Shown: positions 52,223 to 60,011 of the stretch, in pieces
How the letters are laid out: every line of letters starts with the position of its first letter
Numbering within the stretch: position 1 is the first letter of the stretch
Assembly (NCBI RefSeq): GCF_023896955.1
Contig: NZ_JAMHIW010000021.1
Location: 46,600-110,599 of the forward strand
Origin: Micromonospora sp. RHAY321
Lineage (GTDB): Bacteria; Actinomycetota; Actinomycetes; Mycobacteriales; Micromonosporaceae
Length of the DNA: 64,000 nt
Direction: 5' to 3'
The notes under the pieces: model-generated
What the model was told of the DNA's origin: nothing
The model's input: the letters and a program-made list of their open reading frames with translations, nothing else
The model's database searches: none
Position numbers and translations under genes: made by a program

Positions 52223-52255
52223 CCGGCCGGCCACGGTTCATCCGTGGCCGGCCGG
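52223..52255. terminator. Strong GC hairpin
   Basis: 14-bp perfect stem CCGGCCGGCCACGG and complement with loop TTCAT, between the convergent 51571 and 52300 genes. Confidence 0.75.
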
Positions 52256-52299
52256 TCCGATTGTCCGCGCCCGGGAGTGTGGTCCCGTCGGTGCGGCGG

Positions 52300-52566
52300 T
52301 CAGTGGGTGCCGCCGTGCCCCTCGGCGTCGGCGCGTGGGGAGGCGACCCGAGCCGCCGGGTACTCGACGCCGGGCTCGCCGCCGTCCGGGGCGACCATTC
52401 CGTCGTAGTTGTAGAGCGGCCCGCCGTCGTCGTGCTGCTTCGTGGTCCTGATGTAGCGGTGCATCATGCCGTCGATCTCCACCTCGACGAGGGCGCTGCC
52501 GCCCGTGTCGTGGGTGCTTCCGTCGCGGGGGCCGCCAACCAGGTGTGCCGTCGTGTTCGTGTCCAT
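52300..52566 (-). CDS. Small hypothetical protein
   Basis: 88 aa starting MDTNTTAHLVGGPRDGST, with a VEVEIDGMMHRYIRT strand pair and a polar, His/Gly-rich tail. No family or membrane segment seen. ATG 52566 is chosen over longer in-frame upstream starts because the upstream residues are Arg-rich and unlike a folded N-terminus. Confidence 0.55.
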   Translation of the reverse strand: MDTNTTAHLVGGPRDGSTHDTGGSALVEVEIDGMMHRYIRTTKQHDDGGPLYNYDGMVAPDGGEPGVEYPAARVASPRADAEGHGGTH

Positions 52567-52682
52567 ACCGACGCCGTACCCGGCGGCCGTCGTCCGGAAA
52601 CGGCGGAAATGCCGCTCCGGCCCGCGGTCGGCTCCACCGGCGGTACCGCGCCCGGGCACCCGGACGCGGCACCGCCGGAAGA

Positions 52683-54833
52683 TCAGCCGGTGGCGGCCTG
52701 GGCGGCGGCGTGGTCCCGGGCAACCCGGACCATCTCCACCAGCCCGCCCGCGTACTCCTGTGCCTCACCGTGGGCCTCGTCGAACGGCGGCTGGAAGCCG
52801 ACGCCCTCCCACTCGCCGGTGGTCGGGTTCCACCGGTCGTTGCCGACCTCGAAGTCCCAGGCGAAGATGCCCAGCTCGTAGTAGAGCTGATCGGCGGAGT
52901 TGCCGGCGGCCGAGTAGAGCACGTCCGCGACCGGGCCGGTCTGCGACGGCCAGGTGACCGTGCCCCGCTCCTGGGCGATGGCGCCCACGATGCGCCGGGC
53001 GCTGTCCAGGAACATCTTCGACTCGTCGATCGACGGCCGGGGCAGGGTGATCCGCCCGTCCGCCCGGTACGCGCCGGGCGGCCACATGAAGTACCCGCCG
53101 TACGAGTGCACGTTCATCGCGAACTTGATGTTCGAGTGGGCCTGTGCCAGCGCGATGACGTTGCGGCTCTCCGCCTCGGACAGCTCGCCGGTGCCCGCGT
53201 AGGTGCCGGAGAGGCAGTTGGCGCTGGCGCCCACGTAACCGTCGAAGTAGGACCCGACGGTGTAGTTGCGGTTGATGTCGACACCCCACGAGGTGCGGTA
53301 GCGCGGGTCCCGCGACGGCCCGGTGCAGTGGTTGACCAGGTTCTTGCGCTGGAAGTTGTAGTCGTTGAACGAGTAGTTCGCGCCGTCGGGGTTGACCATC
53401 GGGATGACGAAGATGTCGACCTGCTCCAACAGCTCACGGGTGGCCGGGTCGGTGCGGGCGTTGGCCAGCATCCGTTCGGCGAACTCCAGCGTCACCAGCG
53501 GCGTGGCCCACTCCCGGGCGTGTTCCTGGGAGTACGCCAGTACCCCGATTCGGGAGCCGTCCCGGTGCACGCCGAGGCGCAGCGCCTGCACCGTCCACGG
53601 CCGCGCCGGCACCTCGGTGCCCTGGAGGCCGTCGTCGAGTCGGGCCGGGCCGGCGACCGGCATCGGCAGCCCGGCCGAGCCGTCCTCGACGGTGGCCCGG
53701 AACCGGTTCGACTGGCGGGCGTTGATCGCCGCCGCGACCTCGTCGGTGGTGCTGACCGTCTTGCCACCGCTGTCGGTGGCCAGCGAGACGGTGAGGACGC
53801 GGTCGCGGTAGCCGACGGTCAGCGGCCGGTTGGACCGGCCCGGGTCGACCGTCCGCACCTGCACGCCGTTCATGCCCTGGTCGCCGAAGCGGACCGACTC
53901 GACCACCACGGCGGCCACCGCCGGATCGCCCAGGTACGCGGCGGCGGTGCGCCGGTAACCCTGGGTCTTGTTCGGCAGGTCGATGACGTCCACCAGGTCC
54001 CGGTACTGGCGGGCCAGCCGCTTGATCCGGGCCTGGATGTCCACGGGCGTCAGGTACGCGTCGATGAAGTCCTTCTGGTAGCCCGTCGGCAGCGGCGGCG
54101 GGGACGCGTTCGGCCACAGCGCCGGGGTGACCGCCCGGCTGACCCCGCCGAGGCTGGAGGTTGCGGTCAACTGTGTCGGTCGGCTCGGCACCGGCTGGGG
54201 CAGCGCGTAGTGGTACTGGTACTCGCCGGAGTCCTCGAACCGGAACAGCGGGAACGAGCCGGTGGCGCCGTCCGCCGTCCGCCAGCTGACGGTGATCTCC
54301 ACGTCGGGATCGTCGGTGGCGGTGGTGGTCACCTGGGCCTGCAGGAACGTCTGCCCACCGGTGGTCCACCAGTACGCCTGCTGGACCTGGAGGGTGTCCA
54401 CGGCCGCCGCGGCGGCCGTGGTCCGCTGGTTGGGGGCCGCAGCGCGCAGCCCGGCGGCCGTGCGGGCCTGTGCCGCGCGGACGCTCTCGGCGTGGTGCCG
54501 GCTGCCGTCCTCGGGGCGCTGCACGATCTGCACGGCGGTCGCGCCCTGCGCGGTCAGGTCGGCGAGCTGGGCGCCGGTGAGCACCAGGTCGGCGAGGATC
54601 CGCCCGTCCCGGGCCCGTGGGCGGTTGGCCAGGTCGGCGCCGGCGGCGACCAACCGGTCGAGCTGCGCCTGATCACGCAGCTGCACCCGGACCAGGGCGG
54701 TCTCGGTGCTGGTCAGGGTGATCGGTGCGGCCGGGGCGGCGGGTGCCGCGGTGCTCGGACCGGGATGGGACAGCACCGCGCTGATCAGGATCGCTGTGGT
54801 TGCGGCGGCTGTCCACCGTCGTCGGACGATCAT
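52683..54833 (-). CDS. Secreted M14 zinc carboxypeptidase
   Basis: 716 aa. Sec signal peptide (about 1-30, ending STAAPA). An N-terminal region of about 290 residues, including a Thr-rich beta segment, precedes the peptidase. Zinc ligands are His438 and Glu441 in YSQEHAREWATP and His576 in MNVHSYGG; the catalytic Glu is in FAWDFEVGNDRW. PNKTQGYRRTAAAYLG marks the start of the fold, and about 130 residues are inserted between there and the HxxE motif. It removes C-terminal residues from extracellular peptides. ATG 54833 has a strong GGAGGG site. Confidence 0.92.
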   Translation of the reverse strand: MIVRRRWTAAATTAILISAVLSHPGPSTAAPAAPAAPITLTSTETALVRVQLRDQAQLDRLVAAGADLANRPRARDGRILADLVLTGAQLADLTAQGATAVQIVQRPEDGSRHHAESVRAAQARTAAGLRAAAPNQRTTAAAAAVDTLQVQQAYWWTTGGQTFLQAQVTTTATDDPDVEITVSWRTADGATGSFPLFRFEDSGEYQYHYALPQPVPSRPTQLTATSSLGGVSRAVTPALWPNASPPPLPTGYQKDFIDAYLTPVDIQARIKRLARQYRDLVDVIDLPNKTQGYRRTAAAYLGDPAVAAVVVESVRFGDQGMNGVQVRTVDPGRSNRPLTVGYRDRVLTVSLATDSGGKTVSTTDEVAAAINARQSNRFRATVEDGSAGLPMPVAGPARLDDGLQGTEVPARPWTVQALRLGVHRDGSRIGVLAYSQEHAREWATPLVTLEFAERMLANARTDPATRELLEQVDIFVIPMVNPDGANYSFNDYNFQRKNLVNHCTGPSRDPRYRTSWGVDINRNYTVGSYFDGYVGASANCLSGTYAGTGELSEAESRNVIALAQAHSNIKFAMNVHSYGGYFMWPPGAYRADGRITLPRPSIDESKMFLDSARRIVGAIAQERGTVTWPSQTGPVADVLYSAAGNSADQLYYELGIFAWDFEVGNDRWNPTTGEWEGVGFQPPFDEAHGEAQEYAGGLVEMVRVARDHAAAQAATG

Positions 54834-54858
54834 GTGCCCTCCTGACGGACGTCGATGT

Positions 54859-54898
54859 CACTGGCTCCCACACCAGTGCACAGATCGACAACTGTCAA
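54859..54898 (-). promoter_or_regulatory. Promoter with overlapping operator for the carboxypeptidase gene
   Basis: On the minus strand: TTGACA (54893-54898), exactly 17 nt, then TGGTGT (54870-54875). An inverted repeat CACTGG (54859-54864) and CCAGTG (54873-54878) overlaps the -10, as a repressor site would. Confidence 0.45.
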
Positions 54899-54953
54899 CA
54901 GCTTCCGGCGGAAAGACGGCGGTTTCCGCAACGACACTCGTCGTCGGGTGGCG

Positions 54954-54959
54954 GATACT
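54954..54959 (+). promoter_or_regulatory. -10 box for the leaderless 54967 gene
   Basis: GATACT, 7 nt before ATG 54967. Confidence 0.45.
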
Positions 54960-54966
54960 GCGCCGT

Positions 54967-55335
54967 ATGACTCTGTCGACGCCGAAGCCGGACGTCGCCG
55001 GTCCACCCCGGCCCGACCCGAGGGCTCCGTTCCTGGTGATGGTCGGCTGGTACGGCGTGCTCGTCGCGTCGTACGGCGCGTACCTGGGCTCGCTGTCCGG
55101 GGACGTCCCGGCAGGGTGTGGCGGAGGCTGCGACTCCGACCGGTCGAGGATGCTGCTGTTCGGGCTCTACACGGCCACGCCGGCGCTGTTCCTCGCCCTG
55201 CTGATCAGTCTGGTGGCGCTCTGGCTGCTGACCACCCGCGGCCGGACGCGCTCCGCGCTGCTGGTGGGCACCCTGTCCGCCGCCCCCGCACTGGTGGTGG
55301 CCGGCATCGTCGCTGCCGTCGCCCCACCGTCCTGA
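54967..55335 (+). CDS. Small hypothetical membrane protein
   Basis: 122 aa with three hydrophobic segments (FLVMVGWYGVLVASYGAYLG, TPALFLALLISLVALWLL and ALLVGTLSAAPALVVAGIVAAV). A Cys-rich loop CGGGCDSD follows the first and might bind a metal or form a disulfide. No family is recognised. ATG 54967 is set by the -10 box. Confidence 0.6.
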   Translation: MTLSTPKPDVAGPPRPDPRAPFLVMVGWYGVLVASYGAYLGSLSGDVPAGCGGGCDSDRSRMLLFGLYTATPALFLALLISLVALWLLTTRGRTRSALLVGTLSAAPALVVAGIVAAVAPPS

Positions 55336-55348
55336 CACACCTGGCCCG

Positions 55349-55960
55349 CTAGTGGGTACGCCAGTCCATGGCGTCGAGCAGGGTGGCTGCCAGGGCCGAC
55401 CGGTTCGTCGCGCCGATCCCGTCCAGCGCCCTGCGCAGCACCTCGTCGGCGTCCTCGGACAGTTCCTGCGGACCCAGCATCGGCAGCATCAGGATGAGCC
55501 GCTGCGCCCAGGTCAGCCGCTCGTCCGGCAGCGCCGCCGCGGCGAGCAGCTCCGCCCAGGTCATCGCCGAACTGAAGCCGTGGCCCTCGACCGAGGTGAC
55601 CACCTCTGCCGGCCGGCCCGGCCGCTGCTCCACGAAGTCGAGTCCCGCCTCATCCTCGACGTTGCGGTACACGATCCGTAGCCACGCTTCTCCGTCGAGC
55701 CGCACCGAGACGACCGGCCAGTGCTCCGGGTCGTCGAGGACGGCACGCATCGCGTCGTCGTCGGCGCTCGGCACCTCGAAGGCGGTCTCCGACTCCGGGT
55801 AGGCACCCAGTGGTCCCGACAGGTAGTGCCACCAGAAGGCGGGGTATCCCACCACGCCATCTGCCGCATACACGGTTGCGTCGCACTCGGTCGTGTAGTC
55901 AGGCGGGGCCATGGCTTTGTAGCCGGGGATCGTGAACGCGGGTCCGATGGTGAGGGACAT
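55349..55960 (-). CDS. Hypothetical protein, immunity-like
   Basis: 203 aa acidic protein with Trp/Tyr-rich start (FTIPGYKAMAPPDYTTECDATVYA) and an ALLAAAALPDERLTWAQRLILMLPMLGPQEL helical stretch. It does not match a named family that I can recognise. The size, acidity and proximity to an SMI1/KNR4 gene suggest an immunity or accessory protein (weak inference). Codon use is slightly more relaxed than in neighbours. Confidence 0.55.
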   Translation of the reverse strand: MSLTIGPAFTIPGYKAMAPPDYTTECDATVYAADGVVGYPAFWWHYLSGPLGAYPESETAFEVPSADDDAMRAVLDDPEHWPVVSVRLDGEAWLRIVYRNVEDEAGLDFVEQRPGRPAEVVTSVEGHGFSSAMTWAELLAAAALPDERLTWAQRLILMLPMLGPQELSEDADEVLRRALDGIGATNRSALAATLLDAMDWRTH

Positions 55961-56004
55961 GGCCCGCATTCAACACGGGCCAGGTCGAGACCACCGCGCA
56001 CGGC

Positions 56005-56385
56005 CTATGCGGTCGTCTGGCGCTCGGCGTCGCTGCGGAGTACGCAGAACTCGTTGCCCTGCGGGTCGGCCATCACGACCCAGCCGCTGCCGTCCGGATC
56101 ACGCTGATCGTCGACGACGGTGGCACCGAGCGCGCCGATACGCTGGACCTCCTGATCGCGTGGCACCTCGGGCTGTAGGCAGATGTGCGCACGGTTCTTG
56201 ACGGTCTTCGGCTCCGGTACCCGCTGGAAGTAGAGCCTGGTGCCCCCGGGCGGCTCGATGACCACCTCGTCGTCGTCGGGCGTGAACTCGGCATCGACCG
56301 GGCAGTCGAAGACCCTGGCCCAGAAGTGCGCCAGCTCGTACGGGTCGGCGCAGTCGAACGCGAAGTTTCGGATGACGGTCCCCAT
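56005..56385 (-). CDS. VOC-family glyoxalase/bleomycin-resistance-like protein
   Basis: 126 aa, one VOC module pair: VIRNFAFDCADPYELAHFWARVFDCPVD (first metal-ligand region) and GWVVMADPQGNEFCVLRS (C-terminal Glu ligand). Substrate unknown. ATG 56385 gives the standard VOC N-terminus; upstream residues are not related. It is divergent from the 56491 gene. Confidence 0.78.
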   Translation of the reverse strand: MGTVIRNFAFDCADPYELAHFWARVFDCPVDAEFTPDDDEVVIEPPGGTRLYFQRVPEPKTVKNRAHICLQPEVPRDQEVQRIGALGATVVDDQRDPDGSGWVVMADPQGNEFCVLRSDAERQTTA

Positions 56386-56490
56386 CCGGTGAGCCTCATG
56401 CCTGCCCGCCGTACAGGTCAACTCGTGTCGACAGGCGAAGGCGTTCTGTCCGATCATCAGTGGCCGGCACCGTGAAGAGGGGTAGACGAC

Positions 56491-57126
56491 GTGACTGCTG
56501 CTCAGCTGGATGAGCTTGTCCGGATCATGCCGCCGACCCACGGCGCCGACGAGGAGGTGGACTGGGATGCCGCCGAGGCGCAGTTGAACGTCCGCCTGCC
56601 GGCCGACTATCGGGCCTTCATGGCGGTCTACGGTGGCGGCAGCATTGGCGGCGAACTGAGCATCCTGCTACCGCTGCCCGTCGACTCGGTGTGGAGCGGT
56701 GGGACGATCGCTGGCGAGACTCCCAACCTGCGCTACCAGTGGGAAGCCGAGGGCGGGGTGGCAGGGATCGAACGTGGCGCGGATGCCGTGCTGGCCTGGG
56801 GCGTCGGCTGCAGCAACGGCGACCTCCTGGGCTGGTTGATGACCGGCTCGGATCCCGACCGGTGGCCGGTGGTGGTGTACCGGCGTCACCACGCGTGGGG
56901 CGAGTCGAGCTTGGCGTTGGTGGAATGCGGGATGGTGGAGTTCGTCCGGCGGCTGTTGCTCGCGGAGTTCGCTGGGTGTCCGCTCAGCGACGTTTCCCTG
57001 TGGGGCCGCATCCAGCCTTTCGTGCACTGGCGTGAACAGGACCGACGCTTCCTGGCCGGCCTTGATCCCAACACGGGCGAGCCCGACCCGTACGCAGGCA
57101 TGTTCCAAGGCTGGGACCGGCCGTAA
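56491..57126 (+). CDS. SMI1/KNR4-family protein (possible immunity protein)
   Basis: 211 aa. ADEEVDWDAAEAQLNVRLPADYRAFMAVYGGGSIGGELSILLPLP is the SMI1/KNR4 signature split over the first half. In bacteria these domains often serve as immunity proteins against polymorphic toxins. No toxin gene is next to it, so an orphan immunity or an unrelated regulatory role is equally possible. GTG 56491 follows GAAGAGGGG. The gene lies next to the tRNA-Gly gene. Confidence 0.75.
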   Translation: MTAAQLDELVRIMPPTHGADEEVDWDAAEAQLNVRLPADYRAFMAVYGGGSIGGELSILLPLPVDSVWSGGTIAGETPNLRYQWEAEGGVAGIERGADAVLAWGVGCSNGDLLGWLMTGSDPDRWPVVVYRRHHAWGESSLALVECGMVEFVRRLLLAEFAGCPLSDVSLWGRIQPFVHWREQDRRFLAGLDPNTGEPDPYAGMFQGWDRP

Positions 57127-57214
57127 CCGCGCCCCACGACCTGCGCCCGACAACCCCAGGGTTAGCAAGAGGCCCAGGGGCCGCGATCGTACGGCCTGCC
57201 TGGGCCTTCGTGGA

Positions 57215-57288
57215 TGGAGCGGGCGACGGGAATCGAACCCGCACCGTCAGTTTGGAAGACTGAAGCTCTGCCATTGAGCTACGCCCGC
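57215..57288 (-). tRNA. tRNA-Gly(TCC)
   Basis: Read on the minus strand: acceptor GCGGGCG pairs with CGCCCGC, D-loop AATGGCA, anticodon arm TCAGT-CTTCCAA-ACTGA with anticodon TCC, T arm GCGGG-TTCGATT-CCCGT, discriminator T and genomically encoded CCA. The cloverleaf is complete. Confidence 0.97.
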
Positions 57289-57318
57289 GTGCACCCCGCG
57301 GGAACGGGACGCGCCGAC

Positions 57319-57324
57319 AGCGTA
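57319..57324 (-). promoter_or_regulatory. Candidate -10 of tRNA-Gly
   Basis: Minus strand TACGCT, about 30 nt upstream of the mature 5' end at 57288. Confidence 0.35.
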
Positions 57325-57395
57325 CCCAATGCCCGTGGCGGATGCGCAGCCGCGCCACCGCCGCGCCCGCGTCGCGCCCGCGCCGCGCCCCTCGT

Positions 57396-57475
57396 CAAGA
57401 TCCGCACAACATCAGGGATGTAGTGGCCTCCGCGCGGCGGGAGGCCACTCTTTCCCCGATGTTGCGCGGATCTTG
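57396..57475. repeat. 80-nt imperfect palindrome between divergent tRNA genes
   Basis: CAAGATCCGC (57396-57405) pairs with GCGGATCTTG (57466-57475); CAACATC pairs with GATGTTG; GGG with CCC; AGTGGCCTCC (57422-57431) with GGAGGCCACT (57440-57449), around an 8-nt loop. There are two A/C mismatches and one 4x4 internal loop. It lies between the divergent tRNA-Gly and tRNA-Pro promoters, so it is not a terminator. It is flanked by low-complexity GC-rich sequence (57340-57395); no ORF in the 313-nt gap is convincing. Confidence 0.8.
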
Positions 57476-57584
57476 CCCACCGCGCGGCGTGCAGCCGGCG
57501 GCTGGCGGCGGCGGAAAGGGAGGTTTCGGGGATTGTGTCCGGGTGAGAGGTGGCCCCGGCACCGTCCTGGGCGCGCCGACGGCA

Positions 57585-57590
57585 TAGACT
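57585..57590 (+). promoter_or_regulatory. -10 of tRNA-Pro
   Basis: TAGACT in GCATAGACTGC, with transcription expected a few nt before the mature tRNA end at 57602. Confidence 0.5.
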
Positions 57591-57601
57591 GCACGTCGCC
57601 A

Positions 57602-57675
57602 CGGGGTGTGGCGCAGCTTGGTAGCGCACTCGCTTTGGGAGCGAGGGGCCGTGGGTTCAAATCCCGCCACCCCGA
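57602..57675 (+). tRNA. tRNA-Pro(TGG)
   Basis: 74 nt. Acceptor CGGGGTG/CACCCCG, D stem GCGC/GCGC, anticodon arm CTCGC-TTTGGGA-GCGAG with anticodon TGG, T arm GTGGG-TTCAAAT-CCCGC, discriminator A. CCA is not encoded, unlike the neighbouring tRNA-Gly. Confidence 0.97.
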
Positions 57676-57760
57676 CTGTCGTCCGCGGCCGGGCAGCCCG
57701 GGTGCCGCCGAGTTTTCCGTGCGGTCCCCGGGCGATGCCGGAGCGTCAGGCCGGCTCACC

Positions 57761-57766
57761 TACACT
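57761..57766 (+). promoter_or_regulatory. Candidate -10 for tig
   Basis: TACACT, about 54 nt before GTG 57820; leader contains AAGGAG (57807-57812). Confidence 0.4.
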
Positions 57767-57819
57767 CGATGGGCTGAATCACGCCCAGACTTAACTGAGA
57801 TCCGTCAAGGAGTACGCCT

Positions 57820-59166
57820 GTGAAGAGCACCGTCGAGACTCTGAGCCCGACGCGCGTGCGGCTCGCCATCGAGGTGCCGTTCGTCGAGCTCGAGCCGAGC
57901 CTCAAGAAGGCGTACCGCGAGATCGGTTCGCAGGTCCAGGTCCCGGGCTTCCGCCGGGGCAAGGTGCCGACCGCGGTGATCGACCAGCGGGTGGGCCGGG
58001 GCACCGTCCTCAACGAGGCGGTCCAGGACGCCATCCCGGAGAACATCCTCGCCGCGGTACGCGAGCACGACCTCAAGACGCTGGGGCGTCCCGAGGTCGA
58101 GATCACCGAGTTCAACGACGGTGACTCCCTGAACTTCACCGCCGAGGTCGACGTCCGGCCGGAGATCACCCTCCCCGACGCCGCGACCATCGAGGTGACC
58201 GTCGACGAGCTGCAGATCGACGAGAGCGAGATCGACGAGCAGGTGAAGAACCTGCGCGAGCGGTTCGCCACGCTCAAGACCGTCGAGCGCGCCGCCGCCG
58301 AGGGCGACTACGTCCAGATCGACCTGAACGCCACCGTCGACGGCGAGGACGTGCCGGGCGGCCAGGCGAGCAACATCTCCCACGAGGTGGGCAGCAAGCA
58401 GCTCCTGCCGGGCCTCGACGAGGCCGTGGTCGGCCTCGCCGCCGGCGACAGCACCACCTTCACCACCCAGCTGGTCGGCGGCGACTTCGCCGGCCGGGAC
58501 GCCGAGGTGGCGGTGACCGTGCGCACGGTCAAGGAGAAGGAGCTGCCGGAGCTGAACGACGAGTTCGCCCAGATGGCGAGCGAGTTCGACACGATCGAGG
58601 AGCTGCGCGGCGACCTGCGGGCGCGGGTCACCCAGGGCAAGCAGGTCGAGCAGATCTACGCGGCTCGGGACAAGGCCCTGGCGGAGCTGGTCGAGGCCGC
58701 CGAGGTGCCGGCCCCGGAGGGTGTCGTCCGCGAGGAGGTGGCCAGCCGCAAGCAGGCCATGATCGACCAGCTGGAGCGGATCGGCGCCTCCCTGGACGAG
58801 TACCTCGCGGCCGAGGAGAAGACCGAGGAGCAGATCGACGCCGAGCTGACCGAGGCGGCGACCGAGGGCGTCAAGGTGCAGCTGCTCCTGGACACTCTGG
58901 CCGACGCCGAGGACGTGCAGGTCTCCGACGACGAGTTCGGCCACGAGATCGTCCACCGGGCGCAGCGCGCCGGGATGGCCCCGCAGCAGTACTACGACCA
59001 GCTCATGCGCTCCGGCGCGGCCGCCGCGGTCTTCGGTGACGTGCGCCGGGGCAAGGCGCTCGCCGCCGTCATGGAGCGGATCAAGATCAAGGACTCGGCC
59101 GGCAACGAGGTCACCCTTGACGCGCTGCGCGCCGCCAACGAGGCGGAGCACAACCACGAGCACTGA
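57820..59166 (+). CDS. tig: Trigger factor
   Basis: 448 aa ribosome-bound chaperone and prolyl isomerase. The N-terminal ribosome-binding domain has the signature VPGFRRGKVP (about 42-51). The PPIase domain follows (GDYVQIDLNATVDGEDV), then a long helical C-terminal substrate cradle (ELRGDLRARVTQGKQ...). The C-terminus is His-rich (EHNHEH). GTG 57820 has AAGGAG with 7-nt spacing. tig-clpP1-clpP2-clpX is the usual bacterial proteostasis order. Confidence 0.96.
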   Translation: MKSTVETLSPTRVRLAIEVPFVELEPSLKKAYREIGSQVQVPGFRRGKVPTAVIDQRVGRGTVLNEAVQDAIPENILAAVREHDLKTLGRPEVEITEFNDGDSLNFTAEVDVRPEITLPDAATIEVTVDELQIDESEIDEQVKNLRERFATLKTVERAAAEGDYVQIDLNATVDGEDVPGGQASNISHEVGSKQLLPGLDEAVVGLAAGDSTTFTTQLVGGDFAGRDAEVAVTVRTVKEKELPELNDEFAQMASEFDTIEELRGDLRARVTQGKQVEQIYAARDKALAELVEAAEVPAPEGVVREEVASRKQAMIDQLERIGASLDEYLAAEEKTEEQIDAELTEAATEGVKVQLLLDTLADAEDVQVSDDEFGHEIVHRAQRAGMAPQQYYDQLMRSGAAAAVFGDVRRGKALAAVMERIKIKDSAGNEVTLDALRAANEAEHNHEH

Positions 59167-59177
59167 TCCTCGGGTGC

Positions 59178-59212
59178 GGCCGCCGTCCGTCGCTGCGCGG
59201 TGGACGGCGGCC
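59178..59212 (+). terminator. Hairpin after tig
   Basis: GGCCGCCGTCC and its complement, 11 perfect bp with a 13-nt loop, 12 nt after the stop. It separates tig from clpP1P2. Confidence 0.7.
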
Positions 59213-59268
59213 GAATCCTTTTCCGGGTACGCCCGGAAGCCCGCGCCGCGGGTACGCCCGACAGGCTG

Positions 59269-59282
59269 CGCTGAGAGCGAAC
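59269..59282 (-). promoter_or_regulatory. ClgR-type operator upstream of clpP1P2
   Basis: On the minus strand this reads GTTCGC-TCTCA-GCG, matching the GTTCGC-N5-GCG ClgR consensus reported for Streptomyces clp genes. It lies about 40 nt upstream of the clpP1 -10 (59321-59326), suitable for activation. Confidence 0.6.
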
Positions 59283-59320
59283 AGTGCCCCGACCGGGACT
59301 CTGCCGCCCCGCACAGCGGT

Positions 59321-59326
59321 TAGTGT
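59321..59326 (+). promoter_or_regulatory. Candidate -10 for clpP1
   Basis: TAGTGT, 33 nt before ATG 59360. Confidence 0.4.
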
Positions 59327-59359
59327 CGGGAAAGACGGTACGGAGAGCGAAGGGCTGCC

Positions 59360-60001
59360 ATGACCGACATGCACATCCCCAAGAAGTCGCTCCGGGCGAT
59401 TGACGCGCGCGGTGGCGACTCCATTGGCAACCTCGACGACTCGGTCTACAACCGGTTGCTCAAGGAACGCATCATCTTCCTGGGCAGTGAGGTGACCGAC
59501 CAGGTCGCCAACCGCATCTGCGCGCAGCTGCTGCTGCTCGCCGCGGAGGACCCGGACCGCGACATCAACCTGTGGATCAACTCGCCGGGTGGCTCCGTCT
59601 ACTCCGGCATGGCGATCTACGACACCATGCAGTTCATCGACAACGACGTGTCGACCGTGGCGATGGGCATGGCGGCCTCGATGGGCCAGCTGCTGCTCTG
59701 CGCGGGCACCAAGGGCAAGCGGTACGCCCTGCCCCACGCCCGGATCATGATGCACCAGCCGTCCGGTGGCCTGGGCGGCACGGCGTCCGACATCGCCATC
59801 CAGGCGGAGCAGATGCTCTACACGAAGCGGATGTTCCAGGAGCGGGTCGCGCACCACACCGGCCAAGCCCAGTCGCAGATTGAGGCGGACTCGGACCGGG
59901 ACCGTTGGTTCACCGCCCAGGAGGCCATGGACTACGGCTTCATCGACAAGGTGATCATCGGGGCCGCTCAGGTTCCGGATGGCGCCGGGACCCTGAGCTG
60001 A
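59360..60001 (+). CDS. clpP1: ATP-dependent Clp protease proteolytic subunit 1
   Basis: 213 aa serine protease of the ClpP1P2 tetradecamer. Ser107 in GMAASMGQLLL, His132 in MMHQPSGG and an Asp near DSDRDRW form the triad. LWINSPGGSVYSGMAIYDTM is the ClpP core. It is paired with clpP2, 10 nt downstream; both are required for activity in actinobacteria. A Shine-Dalgarno-like GGAGAGCGAAGGG precedes ATG 59360. Confidence 0.96.
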   Translation: MTDMHIPKKSLRAIDARGGDSIGNLDDSVYNRLLKERIIFLGSEVTDQVANRICAQLLLLAAEDPDRDINLWINSPGGSVYSGMAIYDTMQFIDNDVSTVAMGMAASMGQLLLCAGTKGKRYALPHARIMMHQPSGGLGGTASDIAIQAEQMLYTKRMFQERVAHHTGQAQSQIEADSDRDRWFTAQEAMDYGFIDKVIIGAAQVPDGAGTLS

Positions 60002-60011
60002 GGAGCTGACG

